A DNA stretch of 64,000 nt from Thermobifida cellulosilytica TB100. GTDB lineage: Bacteria > Actinomycetota > Actinomycetes > Streptosporangiales > Streptosporangiaceae. A program made the position numbers and the translations under genes. Below are positions 34,251-42,898 of this stretch, piece after piece. The notes under the pieces are model-generated. The model was not told the origin of the DNA and made no database searches. It saw only the letters and a list, made by a program, of their open reading frames with translations. Location of the stretch: positions 410,003 through 474,002 of the forward strand of contig NZ_KQ950181.1 in NCBI RefSeq assembly GCF_001517975.1. The letters are read 5' to 3'. Position 1 is the first letter of the stretch. Every line of letters begins with the position of its first letter.

Positions 34251-34959
34251 GATCCGAGATCTGCACGTCAGCTACGGCAAGGTCGACGCGGTGCGCGGGG
34301 TCAGCGCGTCCGCGGCCCCGGGCAGGATCACCCTGGTCCTGGGGGCCAACGGCGCGGGCAAGACCACGACGCTGCGGGCGGCCATGGGGCTGCTGCCGGT
34401 GCGCTCCGGGCAGGTGCTGCTCGACGGCAAGCCGATCACCGGCCGCCCGACCCACCGCATCGTCCGCGACGGCCTGGTGCTGGTCCCCGAGGGGCGGCAG
34501 GTCTTCGCGCCCCTGACCGTGGAGGAGAACCTCGTCCTCGGCGGCTACACCACCTCCCGGGACAAGGCCGCCGAGACCATGGAGCGGGTCTACGAGATGT
34601 TCCCCATCCTCAAGGAGCGGCGGAACGGACCGGCGGGCCTGCTCAGCGGCGGCGAGCAGCAGATGCTCGCCTTCGGACGGGCGCTGATGTCCTCCCCGCG
34701 GGCGATGATGCTGGACGAGCCCTCCATGGGCCTGGCCCCCACGATGGTCGAGTCCGTGCTGGGCACGGTCCGCACCATCGCCGACTCCGGCATCGCGCTG
34801 CTCATGGTGGAGCAGAACGCCGACATGGGGCTGGAGATCGCCGACGACGTCGTGGTCGTGGCGCGCGGCGAGGTCGTGTTCAGCGGCCCCGCCGAGCAGG
34901 CCCGACGCAACACCTCGGTGGTCCGCGCCTTCCTGGGGGAGGCGGCGCTGGGCGCCTGA
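34243..34959 (+). CDS. livF: Branched-chain-type ABC ATP-binding protein 2
   Basis: A 238-residue ATPase. Walker A GANGAGKTT, VPEGRQVFAPLTVEENL typical of LivF, signature LLSGGEQQMLAFGRALM, Walker B MMLDEPSMGLAP and MVEQNADMGLEIADD. Completes a five-gene Liv-type importer. A hairpin terminator directly follows. Confidence 0.95.
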   Translation: MLEIRDLHVSYGKVDAVRGVSASAAPGRITLVLGANGAGKTTTLRAAMGLLPVRSGQVLLDGKPITGRPTHRIVRDGLVLVPEGRQVFAPLTVEENLVLGGYTTSRDKAAETMERVYEMFPILKERRNGPAGLLSGGEQQMLAFGRALMSSPRAMMLDEPSMGLAPTMVESVLGTVRTIADSGIALLMVEQNADMGLEIADDVVVVARGEVVFSGPAEQARRNTSVVRAFLGEAALGA

Positions 34960-34963
34960 CCCC

Positions 34964-35004
34964 CGCGGCGGCGGGGCCGTGCGCGGCACGGCCCCGCCGC
35001 CGCG
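34964..35004 (+). terminator. Hairpin ending the importer operon
   Basis: Perfect 19-base arms (34964-34982 and 34986-35004) with a 3-base loop, starting 4 bases past the LivF stop. Confidence 0.75.
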
Positions 35005-35058
35005 CGTCCGGCACCCGTCCCGGACGCGTGTCCGTTCCCACAGCGAAGGCGGTGAAGC

Positions 35059-36528
35059 GTGTCGCCCACCCCCACCGGTCCGCCCGAGGTCCCCGCGGCG
35101 CGGATCGTCGCCCCCCTGGTCCTCGGCGGGCTGACCTACGCCATGTCGCAGAACGCGATCGTCCCGGTCCTCGCCGAGATCCAGCGCGCCACCGGCTCCA
35201 CCGCCAGCGAGGCGGCCTGGGTGGTCACCGGCTTCTTCATCTCCTCGGCGGTGCTGACCGTGATCGCCGGACGGCTGGGCGACCTGCTCGGCCGCAAACC
35301 GGTGCTGCTGGCCGTGCTGGCGCTGTTCGCGCTGGGCAGCGTGGTCGCCGCGGCGGGCGGCTCGCTGGGCGCTGTGGTCGCCGGACGGGTGGTCATGGGC
35401 GTGGCGGGCGGCATCTTCCCGCTGGCCTTCGCCATCCTCGGCCGGCAGCTTCCCCCGGAGCGGGCCGCGGTCGGCATGGGCATGGTCAGCTCCATGCTCG
35501 GCCTGGGCGGCGCGCTCGGGCTGCCCGTGGGCGGCCTGGTCGCCGACCACTTCGGCTACCAGGGGCTCTTCTGGGGGTCGGCGGGCATGGCGGCGGTGTC
35601 GCTGGCCGCGATCGCGCTCCTGGTGCCCAGGGCGCCCGGGCACGGCGGCGGCCGGATCGACTGGGTCGGCGCGCTCCTGCTCACCTTCGCGCTGAGCACC
35701 GCGCTGCTCGCGGTCAGCCGGGGCGCGGAGTGGGGCTGGCTGACGCCGCCGGTCGTCGCCCTGTTCGGCGCGGGGGCCGTCGGCCTGGCCGCGCTGGTGG
35801 CGGTGGAGCGCCGCGTCCGCGACCCGCTGATCGACCTGGACCTGATGCGGCAGCGCAACGTGTGGCTGGCGCACGCCATCGGGTTCCTGGTGAACTGCGG
35901 GCAGATCACGGCCTTCCTGCTGGTGCCGCAGATGGTCCAGATGCCCGCCGGGGGCGGGGTCGGCCTGGGGGCGGGGGCGACCCAGGCCGGGATGTACCTG
36001 CTGCCCTTCTCGCTGACCACCCTGGTGGCGGGGGCGCTGACCGGCAGGGCCGTCGCGCGGTTCGGCACCCGGCCGCCGCTGGCGGTGGGCGCGGCCTCGG
36101 CCGTCGTCGGCCTGGCGGTCCTGGCCTTCGCCCCGGTCGGCCCGGCCGCGGTCCTGCTCGGGGCGGGGATCACCGGGATCGGGGGCGGGACGGTCTACAG
36201 CGTGCTGCCGGTCCTCATCTCCCAGACGGTGCCCGAGCACGAGGTGGGCACGACCAACGGGATCAACACCATCGTCCGCACCCTCTCCATGGCGATCCTG
36301 TCTCAGGTCACCACGGTGGTGCTGGTGCTGTGGACCCCCGAGGGGCAGGAGCACCCGCTGCGGACGGCGTTCACGATCGACTACGGCCTGGCCGCGCTGC
36401 TCAACCTGCTGGCCCTGGTCCTGGTGCCGCTGGTGCTTCCCGCGGCGCGTGTCCGGGGAGCGCACGGGCGGCCCGGAGGGGCACAGCCGCGCCCAGAGAC
36501 ATCGGATGACAGGAGGACAGGGAGATGA
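35059..36528 (+). CDS. MFS transporter, DHA2-like
   Basis: A 489-residue major-facilitator protein with about 14 hydrophobic segments. Motif A GRLGDLLGRKPVLL follows helix 2, and GRVVMGVAGGIFPLAFAI resembles motif C of drug:proton antiporters. It probably exports or imports a small organic compound tied to the locus; direction is not evident. GTG 35059 has only a weak RBS (GAAGGCGG). Its stop overlaps the ATG of the SnoaL-like gene (ATGA), so the two are co-translated. Confidence 0.88.
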   Translation: MSPTPTGPPEVPAARIVAPLVLGGLTYAMSQNAIVPVLAEIQRATGSTASEAAWVVTGFFISSAVLTVIAGRLGDLLGRKPVLLAVLALFALGSVVAAAGGSLGAVVAGRVVMGVAGGIFPLAFAILGRQLPPERAAVGMGMVSSMLGLGGALGLPVGGLVADHFGYQGLFWGSAGMAAVSLAAIALLVPRAPGHGGGRIDWVGALLLTFALSTALLAVSRGAEWGWLTPPVVALFGAGAVGLAALVAVERRVRDPLIDLDLMRQRNVWLAHAIGFLVNCGQITAFLLVPQMVQMPAGGGVGLGAGATQAGMYLLPFSLTTLVAGALTGRAVARFGTRPPLAVGAASAVVGLAVLAFAPVGPAAVLLGAGITGIGGGTVYSVLPVLISQTVPEHEVGTTNGINTIVRTLSMAILSQVTTVVLVLWTPEGQEHPLRTAFTIDYGLAALLNLLALVLVPLVLPAARVRGAHGRPGGAQPRPETSDDRRTGR

Positions 36529-37022
36529 GTGGAGACGTCGAGCGGCGCCTGCGCCGCCTGGAGGACCGCGCCGCGATCCACGACCTGGTCGCGCGCTACG
36601 CCCTCGCGGTGGACGACCGCGACTACGCCGCGCTGGCCGGGATGTACGCCGCCGACGCGGTCTTCGACCACGCCGGGGCCGTCCTGCGCGGCCGCGAGGC
36701 GATCGTGGACTTCCTGCGCGAGCGGGCGCGCCTGAACGGCAGGACCGTGCACTCGCCGCACACTGTCGCGATCGAGTGGCTGGACGACGACACGGCGCGG
36801 GGCACCGTCGCCGGCCACGCCGAGATCGAACGCGGCGGGGAGTTCCTCGTCGCCGCGTTCCGCTACCACGACTCCTACGTCCGCGAGCAGGGCGTCTGGC
36901 GGTTCCGGGAGCGCAGGTCGAAGTTCCTCTACGTCTCCCCGGTGCAGCACCTCGCCGAGCTCTTCCGCACCCCGCTGCGGGTGCGCTGGCCGGGGGCCGA
37001 CCCCGCGCCCAGCGAACTGTAG
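36525..37022 (+). CDS. SnoaL-like/NTF2-fold protein
   Basis: A 165-residue cone-fold protein: EDRAAIHDLVARYALAVDDR, then YAALAGMYAADAVFDHAG, the usual SnoaL_4-type start with His and Asp lining the pocket, followed by HSPHTVAIEWLDDDTARGT and the SKFLYVSPV end. Such proteins are often dehydratases, isomerases or monooxygenase-like enzymes acting on cyclic substrates. Translationally coupled to the MFS carrier, suggesting that it acts on the transported compound (inference). Confidence 0.85.
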   Translation: MSGDVERRLRRLEDRAAIHDLVARYALAVDDRDYAALAGMYAADAVFDHAGAVLRGREAIVDFLRERARLNGRTVHSPHTVAIEWLDDDTARGTVAGHAEIERGGEFLVAAFRYHDSYVREQGVWRFRERRSKFLYVSPVQHLAELFRTPLRVRWPGADPAPSEL

Positions 37023-37030
37023 CCGACGGA

Positions 37031-37064
37031 GCAGGGGCGGACCCGCGACCGGGTCCGCCCCTGC
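37031..37064. terminator. Bidirectional hairpin between convergent genes
   Basis: Perfect 15-base arms (37031-37045 and 37050-37064), 4-base loop, 8 bases after the SnoaL-like stop. The rest of 37065-37232 holds only GC-rich short repeats. Confidence 0.7.
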
Positions 37065-37232
37065 CGTGTCCGGGGGCCGCCGGGCACCTGGCCGCCCCCG
37101 CGGACCGGTTCCGGCACCGGTCCGGGCCCGCCCTGTGCCGCCGCACCAGGGGGAAGAACAGGGGCACGGGGCGGGAGTCCCGCGGCGCGGCGGGTGCGGT
37201 TCCGCGCCGCGGCGGCCTGCAGGCCTGCGGGC

Positions 37233-38021
37233 TCAGCTCTGCATGCCGAGGATCCGGGCGAGGTTGCCGCCCAGGATCGCGGCCTCGTCGTCGGGGTGCA
37301 GCTCCAGCCGGCGGATGGCCTCGATCTCGTCGGCCGGGTCGACCATCGGCCAGTCGGAGCCGAAGATCATCCGGTCCGGGCCGTGCCGGTGCACCAGGGC
37401 GCGCAGCCGCTCGGTGGGGATCTCGGACAGGCCCGGCGGCCAGGAGGTCTCCAGCACCACGGGCAGCCCGACCACGTACTTCTCCGCGTCGTCCAGCCGC
37501 CGGAAGCCGCCGAAGTGGCAGGCCATCAGCCGCAGCTTGGGGAAGTTGCGCACCACCTCGGCGAGCATCTGCGGGGTGGAGTTCTCGTTGGCCGAGCCCT
37601 CCCCGCCGAAGCCCACGTGGGCGATGACCGCGATGTCGGAGCCGAAGGCGTCGAACAGGGCCCACAGGCGCCGGTCGTCCAGGGCGAAGCGCTGGAACAG
37701 CGGGTGCAGCTTCACGCCCTTGATGCCGTGGCGTTGCAGGATCTCCATGTTCTCCTCGACCGACAGGTCGAGGTGGACGGTGCCGAACGGGGTGAGCCAG
37801 TCGCTGCGCTGGGAGGAGATGAACTCGTTGGCACGCTCGACGTGGCGGGCGTGGTCGGCGATACCGAAGGCGACGCAGTGGTCGATCCCGGCGGCCTCCA
37901 TGGAGCGCTTCAGCCCGGGGACGGTGCCGTCGAACCGCGCCTCCATGCCGGGAACGCGTCCGGCCAGGGCCTTGGCCGCGATCTTCTCCGGCCAGACGTG
38001 GGTGTGCGCGTCGATGATCAT
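37233..38021 (-). CDS. Amidohydrolase-2 family hydrolase/decarboxylase
   Basis: A 262-residue metal-dependent TIM-barrel enzyme. The HxH metal site is in DAHTHVW at residue 4; further ligands lie in IAHVGFGG, CHFGG and FGSDWPMVDP. This family includes 2-pyrone-4,6-dicarboxylate lactonase and ACMSD-type decarboxylases that act on ring-cleavage products. It starts 7 bases after the SDR stop; the RBS GAGG overlaps the SDR stop codon, so they are one operon. Reaction here unknown. Confidence 0.88.
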   Translation of the reverse strand: MIIDAHTHVWPEKIAAKALAGRVPGMEARFDGTVPGLKRSMEAAGIDHCVAFGIADHARHVERANEFISSQRSDWLTPFGTVHLDLSVEENMEILQRHGIKGVKLHPLFQRFALDDRRLWALFDAFGSDIAVIAHVGFGGEGSANENSTPQMLAEVVRNFPKLRLMACHFGGFRRLDDAEKYVVGLPVVLETSWPPGLSEIPTERLRALVHRHGPDRMIFGSDWPMVDPADEIEAIRRLELHPDDEAAILGGNLARILGMQS

Positions 38022-38028
38022 GGTTGCC

Positions 38029-38778
38029 TCACAGTTTTCCGGACTCGCCGCCGTCGACGACGAAGACCGACCCGGTGATGAAGTCGGAGCCGGGCGCGGC
38101 CAGCAGGCAGGCCAGCGGCACCAGTTCGGAGACGTCTCCCATGCGCTTGGCCGGGATGCGCCGCACCCTGCGGTGCAGCAGGTCGGGCGACTCCAGCACC
38201 GCGCTCTGCGCGTCGGTGGCGAAGGCGCCGGGAGCGATGCAGTTGACCTGGATGTTGTGGCGGGCCCACTCCGCGGCCAGCGACTCGGTGAACCGCACCA
38301 TCGCGCCCTTGGAGGCGGAGTAGCCGACCAGGCCGGGCTTGCCGCGCACGCCGGTGGTCGAGGCGATGTTGATGATCTTGCCGCCGCCCTGGGCGATGAA
38401 GTGGCGTCCGGCGGCCTGGGCCAGCGTCATCGGGGCGATGACGTTGACCTCCAGGGTGTTGCGCCACTGCGCGACGGGTTCGGTGGCGAAGTCGGCGGCG
38501 GGGGCCACGCCGGCGTTGTTGACCAGGACGTCGATCCGGCCGTGCCGTTCGACGACGAGGTCGACCAGGCCGCTCAGCGACTCCTCGTCGCGCAGGTCCA
38601 CGGTGGCGGTGGAGATGTGCTCCGGGTCGGTGGCCGCCAGCGCGCGCAACTGGTCGGCGGAGCGGGCCGCGCCGACCACCAGTGCGCCGCGCTCGGCGTA
38701 GCCGCGGGCGATCGCGGCCCCGATGCCCCGGCTGGCACCGGTGACGAGCGCGACCTTGCCTTCGAGCTCTCCCGCCAT
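38029..38778 (-). CDS. SDR-family oxidoreductase
   Basis: A 249-residue classical SDR. TGASRGIGAAIARG cofactor motif, DVLVNNAGVAP, catalytic Ser in NIASTTGVRG, YSASKGAMVRF, and the end FITGSVFVVDGGES. In the 2-hydroxycyclohexanecarboxyl-CoA dehydrogenase/3-ketoacyl reductase size range. ATG 38778 follows GGGAGGTGG. It is divergent from the BadI-like crotonase with two AT-rich operators between, so the ring-handling genes on both sides are probably co-regulated. Confidence 0.9.
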   Translation of the reverse strand: MAGELEGKVALVTGASRGIGAAIARGYAERGALVVGAARSADQLRALAATDPEHISTATVDLRDEESLSGLVDLVVERHGRIDVLVNNAGVAPAADFATEPVAQWRNTLEVNVIAPMTLAQAAGRHFIAQGGGKIINIASTTGVRGKPGLVGYSASKGAMVRFTESLAAEWARHNIQVNCIAPGAFATDAQSAVLESPDLLHRRVRRIPAKRMGDVSELVPLACLLAAPGSDFITGSVFVVDGGESGKL

Positions 38779-38958
38779 CAGGCCCACCTCCCGGTGCGAC
38801 GCGGAGCCGGGAGTGCGGGGCGGGGATGGGTCAGGGGTCGGTCCAACACCGGTGACTCTCCTACTCGTGGTTGACTGCTGCGGTACCTCTGCCGTCGGCC
38901 GGGCGGGCGCCGCGGTGGGCCCGGGATCCGCACCGGACCTCTGCCGCCAGAAGCCGCA

Positions 38959-38979
38959 ATTAATTATTATAATGATTAT
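38959..38979. promoter_or_regulatory. AT-rich operator before the SDR-amidohydrolase operon
   Basis: ATTAATTATTAT followed by AATGATTAT. On the minus strand it contains TATAAT, a consensus -10 for the SDR gene. Same layout as the 39038 and 42834 copies. Confidence 0.65.
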
Positions 38980-39037
38980 GACGCCATGGCGCCAGGGGGT
39001 GTCGGACTGGGTGGTGGAGGGGTGTGACCCCTCGAAC

Positions 39038-39058
39038 ATTAATCATGAATATGATTAT
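39038..39058. promoter_or_regulatory. AT-rich operator before the BadI-like gene
   Basis: TAATCAT-gaat-ATGATTA, perfect 7-base arms, overlapping TATGAT (39050-39055), a probable -10 reading into the crotonase gene. Confidence 0.7.
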
Positions 39059-39079
39059 ATGGTAAGCATGGGAGGTGCC

Positions 39080-39868
39080 ATGGCAGAGGAAGACGTGCTC
39101 GTCGAACGGCGAGGACAGGTCGCCTGGATCCGGCTGAACCGCCCGGAGCGGTTCAACGCCTTCGACGGGCCGATGGCGAGGTCCGTGGTCAGGGCGATCG
39201 AGGACAGCGTCGACAGCGGTGTGATCGTCATCACGGGTCAGGGGAGGGGGTTCTGCGCGGGCGGCTACCTGGCCACCATGGACGACCCCGACCCGCGCGA
39301 GGTGCGCGCCATGTACGAGGGCTCGCTCGCCCTCCTCGACGCGATCCGCACCTCCCCGCGCCCGGTCATCGCCGCCGTCAACGGCGCGGCGGCCGGCGGC
39401 GGCAACGAGCTGGTCATCGCCTGCGACCTGGCCATCGCCTCGTCGAAGGCCACGTTCGGCCAGACCGGCCCCCGGGTCGGCAGCGCCCCCGTCCTCGGCG
39501 GCACCAACATCATGCCGATCCAGATCGGGGAGAAGCGCGCCAAGGAGCTGTCCTTCCTCTGCCGCCGCTACACCGCGGCCCAGGCACTGGAGATGGGACT
39601 GGTCAACGCGGTCGTCGAACCCGAGGAGCTGGAGTCCACCGTCGAGGAGTGGGCCGCCGAGCTCCTCGCGCTCAGCCCCCGCTACCTGGAGATCGCCAAG
39701 ATCAGCTCCAACCTGTGGTGGAACAGCGCCCGCGACTCCTTCCGCTCCGGCATCGGCATGCTCGCCCAGGCCATCGCCAGCCACGACATGCTCGAAGGCG
39801 CCCGGGCCTTCGCCGAGAAGCGGCCCCCCCGTTTCGCCCCCCTCTTCACCAGCCCCGAGGAGAACTGA
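39080..39868 (+). CDS. Crotonase-family enzyme, BadI/MenB-like
   Basis: A 262-residue crotonase. WIRLNRPERFNAFDGPMA, CAGGYLATMDD, NGAAAGGGNELVIACDLAIA, and then FGQTGPRVGSAPVLGG, RAKELSFLCRRYTAAQALEM and the C-terminal EGARAFAEKRPPRF. These later segments resemble BadI (2-ketocyclohexanecarboxyl-CoA hydrolase) and MenB rather than ordinary enoyl-CoA hydratases. A ring-opening hydrolase role is therefore plausible. Start uncertain: ATG 39080 (GGAGGT 3 bases before), 39068 and 39059 are all in frame. Its stop overlaps the ligase ATG (TGATG). Confidence 0.88.
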   Translation: MAEEDVLVERRGQVAWIRLNRPERFNAFDGPMARSVVRAIEDSVDSGVIVITGQGRGFCAGGYLATMDDPDPREVRAMYEGSLALLDAIRTSPRPVIAAVNGAAAGGGNELVIACDLAIASSKATFGQTGPRVGSAPVLGGTNIMPIQIGEKRAKELSFLCRRYTAAQALEMGLVNAVVEPEELESTVEEWAAELLALSPRYLEIAKISSNLWWNSARDSFRSGIGMLAQAIASHDMLEGARAFAEKRPPRFAPLFTSPEEN

Positions 39869-41505
39869 TGCGCACCTACAAGGATCTCCGCCCCGCCTTC
39901 CCCGACCGCGAGGACTGGGCACTGCCCACGGTGCTGCGCCGCCGTGCCGAGCAGGCGCCCGACGCGATCTACCTCGACGCCCCGGAGGAGGGCCGGCGCT
40001 GGACCTACGCCGAGACGCTGGCCACCGCCGAGAACGTGGGCCGCTCCCTGCTCGTCGACGGCGCGCCCGGCGACCGGGTGCTCATCATGGCCCGCAACTC
40101 CTCGGCGTTCATCTTCACCTGGCTGGGCAGCGCCATGGCGGGCATGGTCGAGGTCCCCATCAACACCGCCTACAAGGGCGACTTCCTCACCCACCAGGTG
40201 CGCACCTCGCGCCCCCGCTGGGCGGTCGTCGACGCCGAACTCGCCGAGCGCTTCACCGAGGTCGCCGAGGAGTGCTCCGACATCGAGCGCTTCTGGGTGA
40301 TCGACAACGGCGACGTCGACGCGGCGATCGCCGCCCTGCGCGCGGCGGGCTGGCAGGCCGAGCGCTGGGAGACACTGACCACCGAGCGCGAGGGCGACCT
40401 GCCCGAGGTCTCGCCGCGCTCCCTGGCCTCCATCTTCTTCACCTCCGGCACCACCGGCCCGTCCAAGGGCGTGGCGATGCCGCACGCGCAGATGTTCTTC
40501 TTCTCCGCGGAGACCGCCTGCCTGACCCGGCTCACCGACCGCGACGCGGCCATGGCGGTCACCCCGCTGTTCCACGGCAACGCCCAGTTCATGTCGGCCT
40601 ACCCGGCCCTGCTCAGCGGCGCCCGGTTCGTGCTGCGCAGCCGGTTCAGCGCCAGCCGGTGGATCGACCAGATCCGGGAGTCCCAGGTCACGGTCACCAA
40701 CTTCATCGGCGTGATGATGGACTTCGTCTACAAGCAGCCGCGCCGCCCCGACGACGCCGACAACCCGCTGCGCTGCATCTTCGCCGCGCCCACCGCCTCC
40801 TCCATCCTCGAGGACTTCAAGAAGCGCTTCGGCGTCGAGGCCTTCGTCGAGGTCTTCGGCCTCACCGAGACCTCCGCGCCGATCCTGTCGCCCTACGGCG
40901 AGGACCGCCCCGCGGGCGCGGCCGGGCTCGCCGCCGACGACTGGTTCGACGTGCGCCTGGTCGACCCCGAGACCGACGAGGAGGTCCCCGTCGGCGAGGT
41001 CGGCGAGCTGGTCGTGCGCCCCAAGGTGCCGTGGATCACCAGCATGGGCTACTACGGGATGCCCGAGAAGACCGCCGAGGCGTGGCGCAACCTGTGGTTC
41101 CACACCGGCGACGCGCTGCGCCGCGACGCCGACGGCTGGTACTACTTCGTCGACCGCTACAAGGACGCGCTGCGCCGCCGCGGCGAGAACATCAGCTCCT
41201 ACGAGGTGGAGCAGGCCATCCTCGGCTACGACGCGGTGGTGGAGTGCGCGGTCATCGCGGTGCCCGCCGACGTCGACGCGGGCGAGGACGAGGTCATGGC
41301 GTGCGTGGTCGTGCGCGAGCCGGTCTCCCCCGAGGAGCTGTGGAAGTGGTGCGACAGCCGCCTTCCGGCCTTCGCCGTCCCGCGCTACCTGCGCTTCGTG
41401 CCGGAGCTGCCCAAGACGCCCTCGGAGAAGGTGCAGAAGGCCGTGCTGCGGGAGGACGGCGTCACCGCCGACACCCACGACCGGCTGGCCGTGCAGCAGG
41501 CCTGA
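39868..41505 (+). CDS. AMP-forming acyl-CoA ligase
   Basis: A 545-residue ANL-superfamily enzyme that activates a carboxylate to its CoA thioester with ATP. P-loop FFTSGTTGPSKGVAMPH, EVFGLTETSAP, LWFHTGDALRRDADGWYYF, DRYKDALRRRGENISSYEVE and the C-terminal Lys region PKTPSEKVQKAVLR are all present, so it should be active. Translationally coupled to the BadI-like crotonase, which suggests both act on the same alicyclic or branched acid. Confidence 0.92.
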   Translation: MRTYKDLRPAFPDREDWALPTVLRRRAEQAPDAIYLDAPEEGRRWTYAETLATAENVGRSLLVDGAPGDRVLIMARNSSAFIFTWLGSAMAGMVEVPINTAYKGDFLTHQVRTSRPRWAVVDAELAERFTEVAEECSDIERFWVIDNGDVDAAIAALRAAGWQAERWETLTTEREGDLPEVSPRSLASIFFTSGTTGPSKGVAMPHAQMFFFSAETACLTRLTDRDAAMAVTPLFHGNAQFMSAYPALLSGARFVLRSRFSASRWIDQIRESQVTVTNFIGVMMDFVYKQPRRPDDADNPLRCIFAAPTASSILEDFKKRFGVEAFVEVFGLTETSAPILSPYGEDRPAGAAGLAADDWFDVRLVDPETDEEVPVGEVGELVVRPKVPWITSMGYYGMPEKTAEAWRNLWFHTGDALRRDADGWYYFVDRYKDALRRRGENISSYEVEQAILGYDAVVECAVIAVPADVDAGEDEVMACVVVREPVSPEELWKWCDSRLPAFAVPRYLRFVPELPKTPSEKVQKAVLREDGVTADTHDRLAVQQA

Positions 41506-41680
41506 GCCCGGCGGGGCCGGTCGTCGGCGAGCAGGCCGGCCCCGTCCGCCCCGGCGCGGTCCGCGGATGCCGGACGGACCGCGCCCGACCGCCGGGCCGC
41601 CCGCCACGGGCGGTCCGGCCCGTGACGCGGACGCGGGCCGCTCCGGGAGCACCGGAAGGCCCGCACCGGCGCGCGGGAAC

Positions 41681-41721
41681 GCCGCGGCCCGGACTCCTGA
41701 CGGGGGAGTCCGGGCCGCGGC
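41681..41721. terminator. Bidirectional hairpin
   Basis: Perfect 17-base arms (41681-41697 and 41705-41721) with a 7-base loop, between the convergent ligase and LLM oxidoreductase genes. Bases 41506-41680 hold nothing else recognised. Confidence 0.7.
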
Positions 41722-41732
41722 CGTGTGCGGGG

Positions 41733-42743
41733 TCAGCGGAACGCGGGCAGCACCTCGTTCTTGAACAGCTCCAGCGTCGCCAGGACCTGCTCCTGGGGGG
41801 TGTCGTACCACTGCGCGCGCAGCACGATGTAGGTCAGCCCCTGGCTCTCCAGCTCCTTGAGCGCGCGGACCGCGCCCTCGGGGTCGGTGAACAGGTAGGA
41901 GGCGTCGGCGACCTCCACGGCGGCCTGCTCGGTGCTCAGGTGGCGGTAGTTCTCGCCCTGCTCCGGCGCGTTGAACTCCGCGTACTTGCGGGTGAGCGCG
42001 CCGCGGTAGCGCAGTCCCAGCTCCCGGGCGCGCCCGGCGTCGCGGTCGAGCAGCAGCTCCCGGCGCGCCACCAGTTCGGAGGGGCCGCGGCCCAGGCGCT
42101 CGCGCTCGGCCTGGTAGTGGCCCAGGACGACCTTGAGCTTCTCCGGGCTGGCGTGCGGCGGGACGATCCAGGCGTCGCCCAGCCGTGCGGCGCGCTGGGC
42201 GCCCTTCTTGTGCGGGCCGGCGCCGATCCAGATCTGCGGGCCGCCCTGCTGGACCGGCGTGAGGCTGATGTGCTGGTCGCGGACGGCGTAGTGGGTCCCC
42301 TCGAAGGTGACGCGCTCACCCGACCACAGTCGGCGGATCAGCTCGACGCTCTCCTCGAAGCGCGCCACGCGCTGGTCCATCGGGACGCCGAAGGACTCGA
42401 ACTCGTTCTCCCGGTAGCCCATGCCGAACCCGGCGATGACCCGGCCGCCGGTGATGTGGTCGAGGGTCGCGAAGTCCTCGGCCACCTGGACCGGGTGGTG
42501 CAGGGGCAGGATGAACATGTTGGTGCCCAGCATCATGTCGCCCGCGTCCTGGGCCAGCGCGGACAGGATCGGCACCGGTTGCAGCGTCGGCATGTTGCCG
42601 AGGTAGTGCTGCAGCACCCAGATGGACGAGATCCCCGCGTCGCGGGCCGCGCGGACCTGCTCCCGCATGGCCGCGATGCGGTCGGCCGGGACCACGTCCG
42701 GGGGGAAGTCGTTCATGATGGCGAGACCGAACTTCAGCGCCAT
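41733..42743 (-). CDS. LLM-class flavin-dependent oxidoreductase
   Basis: A 336-residue luciferase-like monooxygenase/F420- or FMN-dependent reductase. MALKFGLAIMNDFP start, LGTNMFILPLHHPVQVAEDF with LDHITGGRVIAGFGMGYRENE, QIWIGAGPHKKGAQRAARLGDAW, all typical of this TIM-barrel family. It could oxygenate or reduce a pathway intermediate. ATG 42743 is preferred because GTGGGG precedes it; an ATG at 42758 lacks an RBS. Divergent from the ADP-forming ligase, with AT-rich operators on both sides of the gap. Confidence 0.88.
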   Translation of the reverse strand: MALKFGLAIMNDFPPDVVPADRIAAMREQVRAARDAGISSIWVLQHYLGNMPTLQPVPILSALAQDAGDMMLGTNMFILPLHHPVQVAEDFATLDHITGGRVIAGFGMGYRENEFESFGVPMDQRVARFEESVELIRRLWSGERVTFEGTHYAVRDQHISLTPVQQGGPQIWIGAGPHKKGAQRAARLGDAWIVPPHASPEKLKVVLGHYQAERERLGRGPSELVARRELLLDRDAGRARELGLRYRGALTRKYAEFNAPEQGENYRHLSTEQAAVEVADASYLFTDPEGAVRALKELESQGLTYIVLRAQWYDTPQEQVLATLELFKNEVLPAFR

Positions 42744-42767
42744 GAGCACCCCACTCATTCGATGTTA

Positions 42768-42781
42768 TTGATGATAATCAA
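42768..42781. promoter_or_regulatory. AT-rich dyad before the LLM oxidoreductase
   Basis: TTGAT-gata-ATCAA, perfect 5-base arms; minus strand contains TATCAT as a possible -10. Confidence 0.5.
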
Positions 42782-42833
42782 ATTAGCCCACTTGGCGTCG
42801 GGGGGCAACGGGGGGTGGGCTTGAGGGTTGGGT

Positions 42834-42854
42834 ATTAATTATGTTAATGATTGT
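42834..42854. promoter_or_regulatory. AT-rich operator before the ADP-forming ligase
   Basis: ATTAATTATGTTAATGATTG matches the 39038 copy at most positions with identical spacing. TTGAGG (42821-42826), 17 bases, TTAATG is a possible promoter overlapped by it. Confidence 0.6.
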
Positions 42855-42898
42855 TTTGATAGGTGCGATACGGTTCCCATACCCCAGGACGGCAAGGC

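Noticed and set aside
33679..37665. 1328-codon minus-strand frame
   Set aside because: It is antisense to LivG, LivF, the MFS carrier and the SnoaL-like gene, all with clear families; low-complexity composition.
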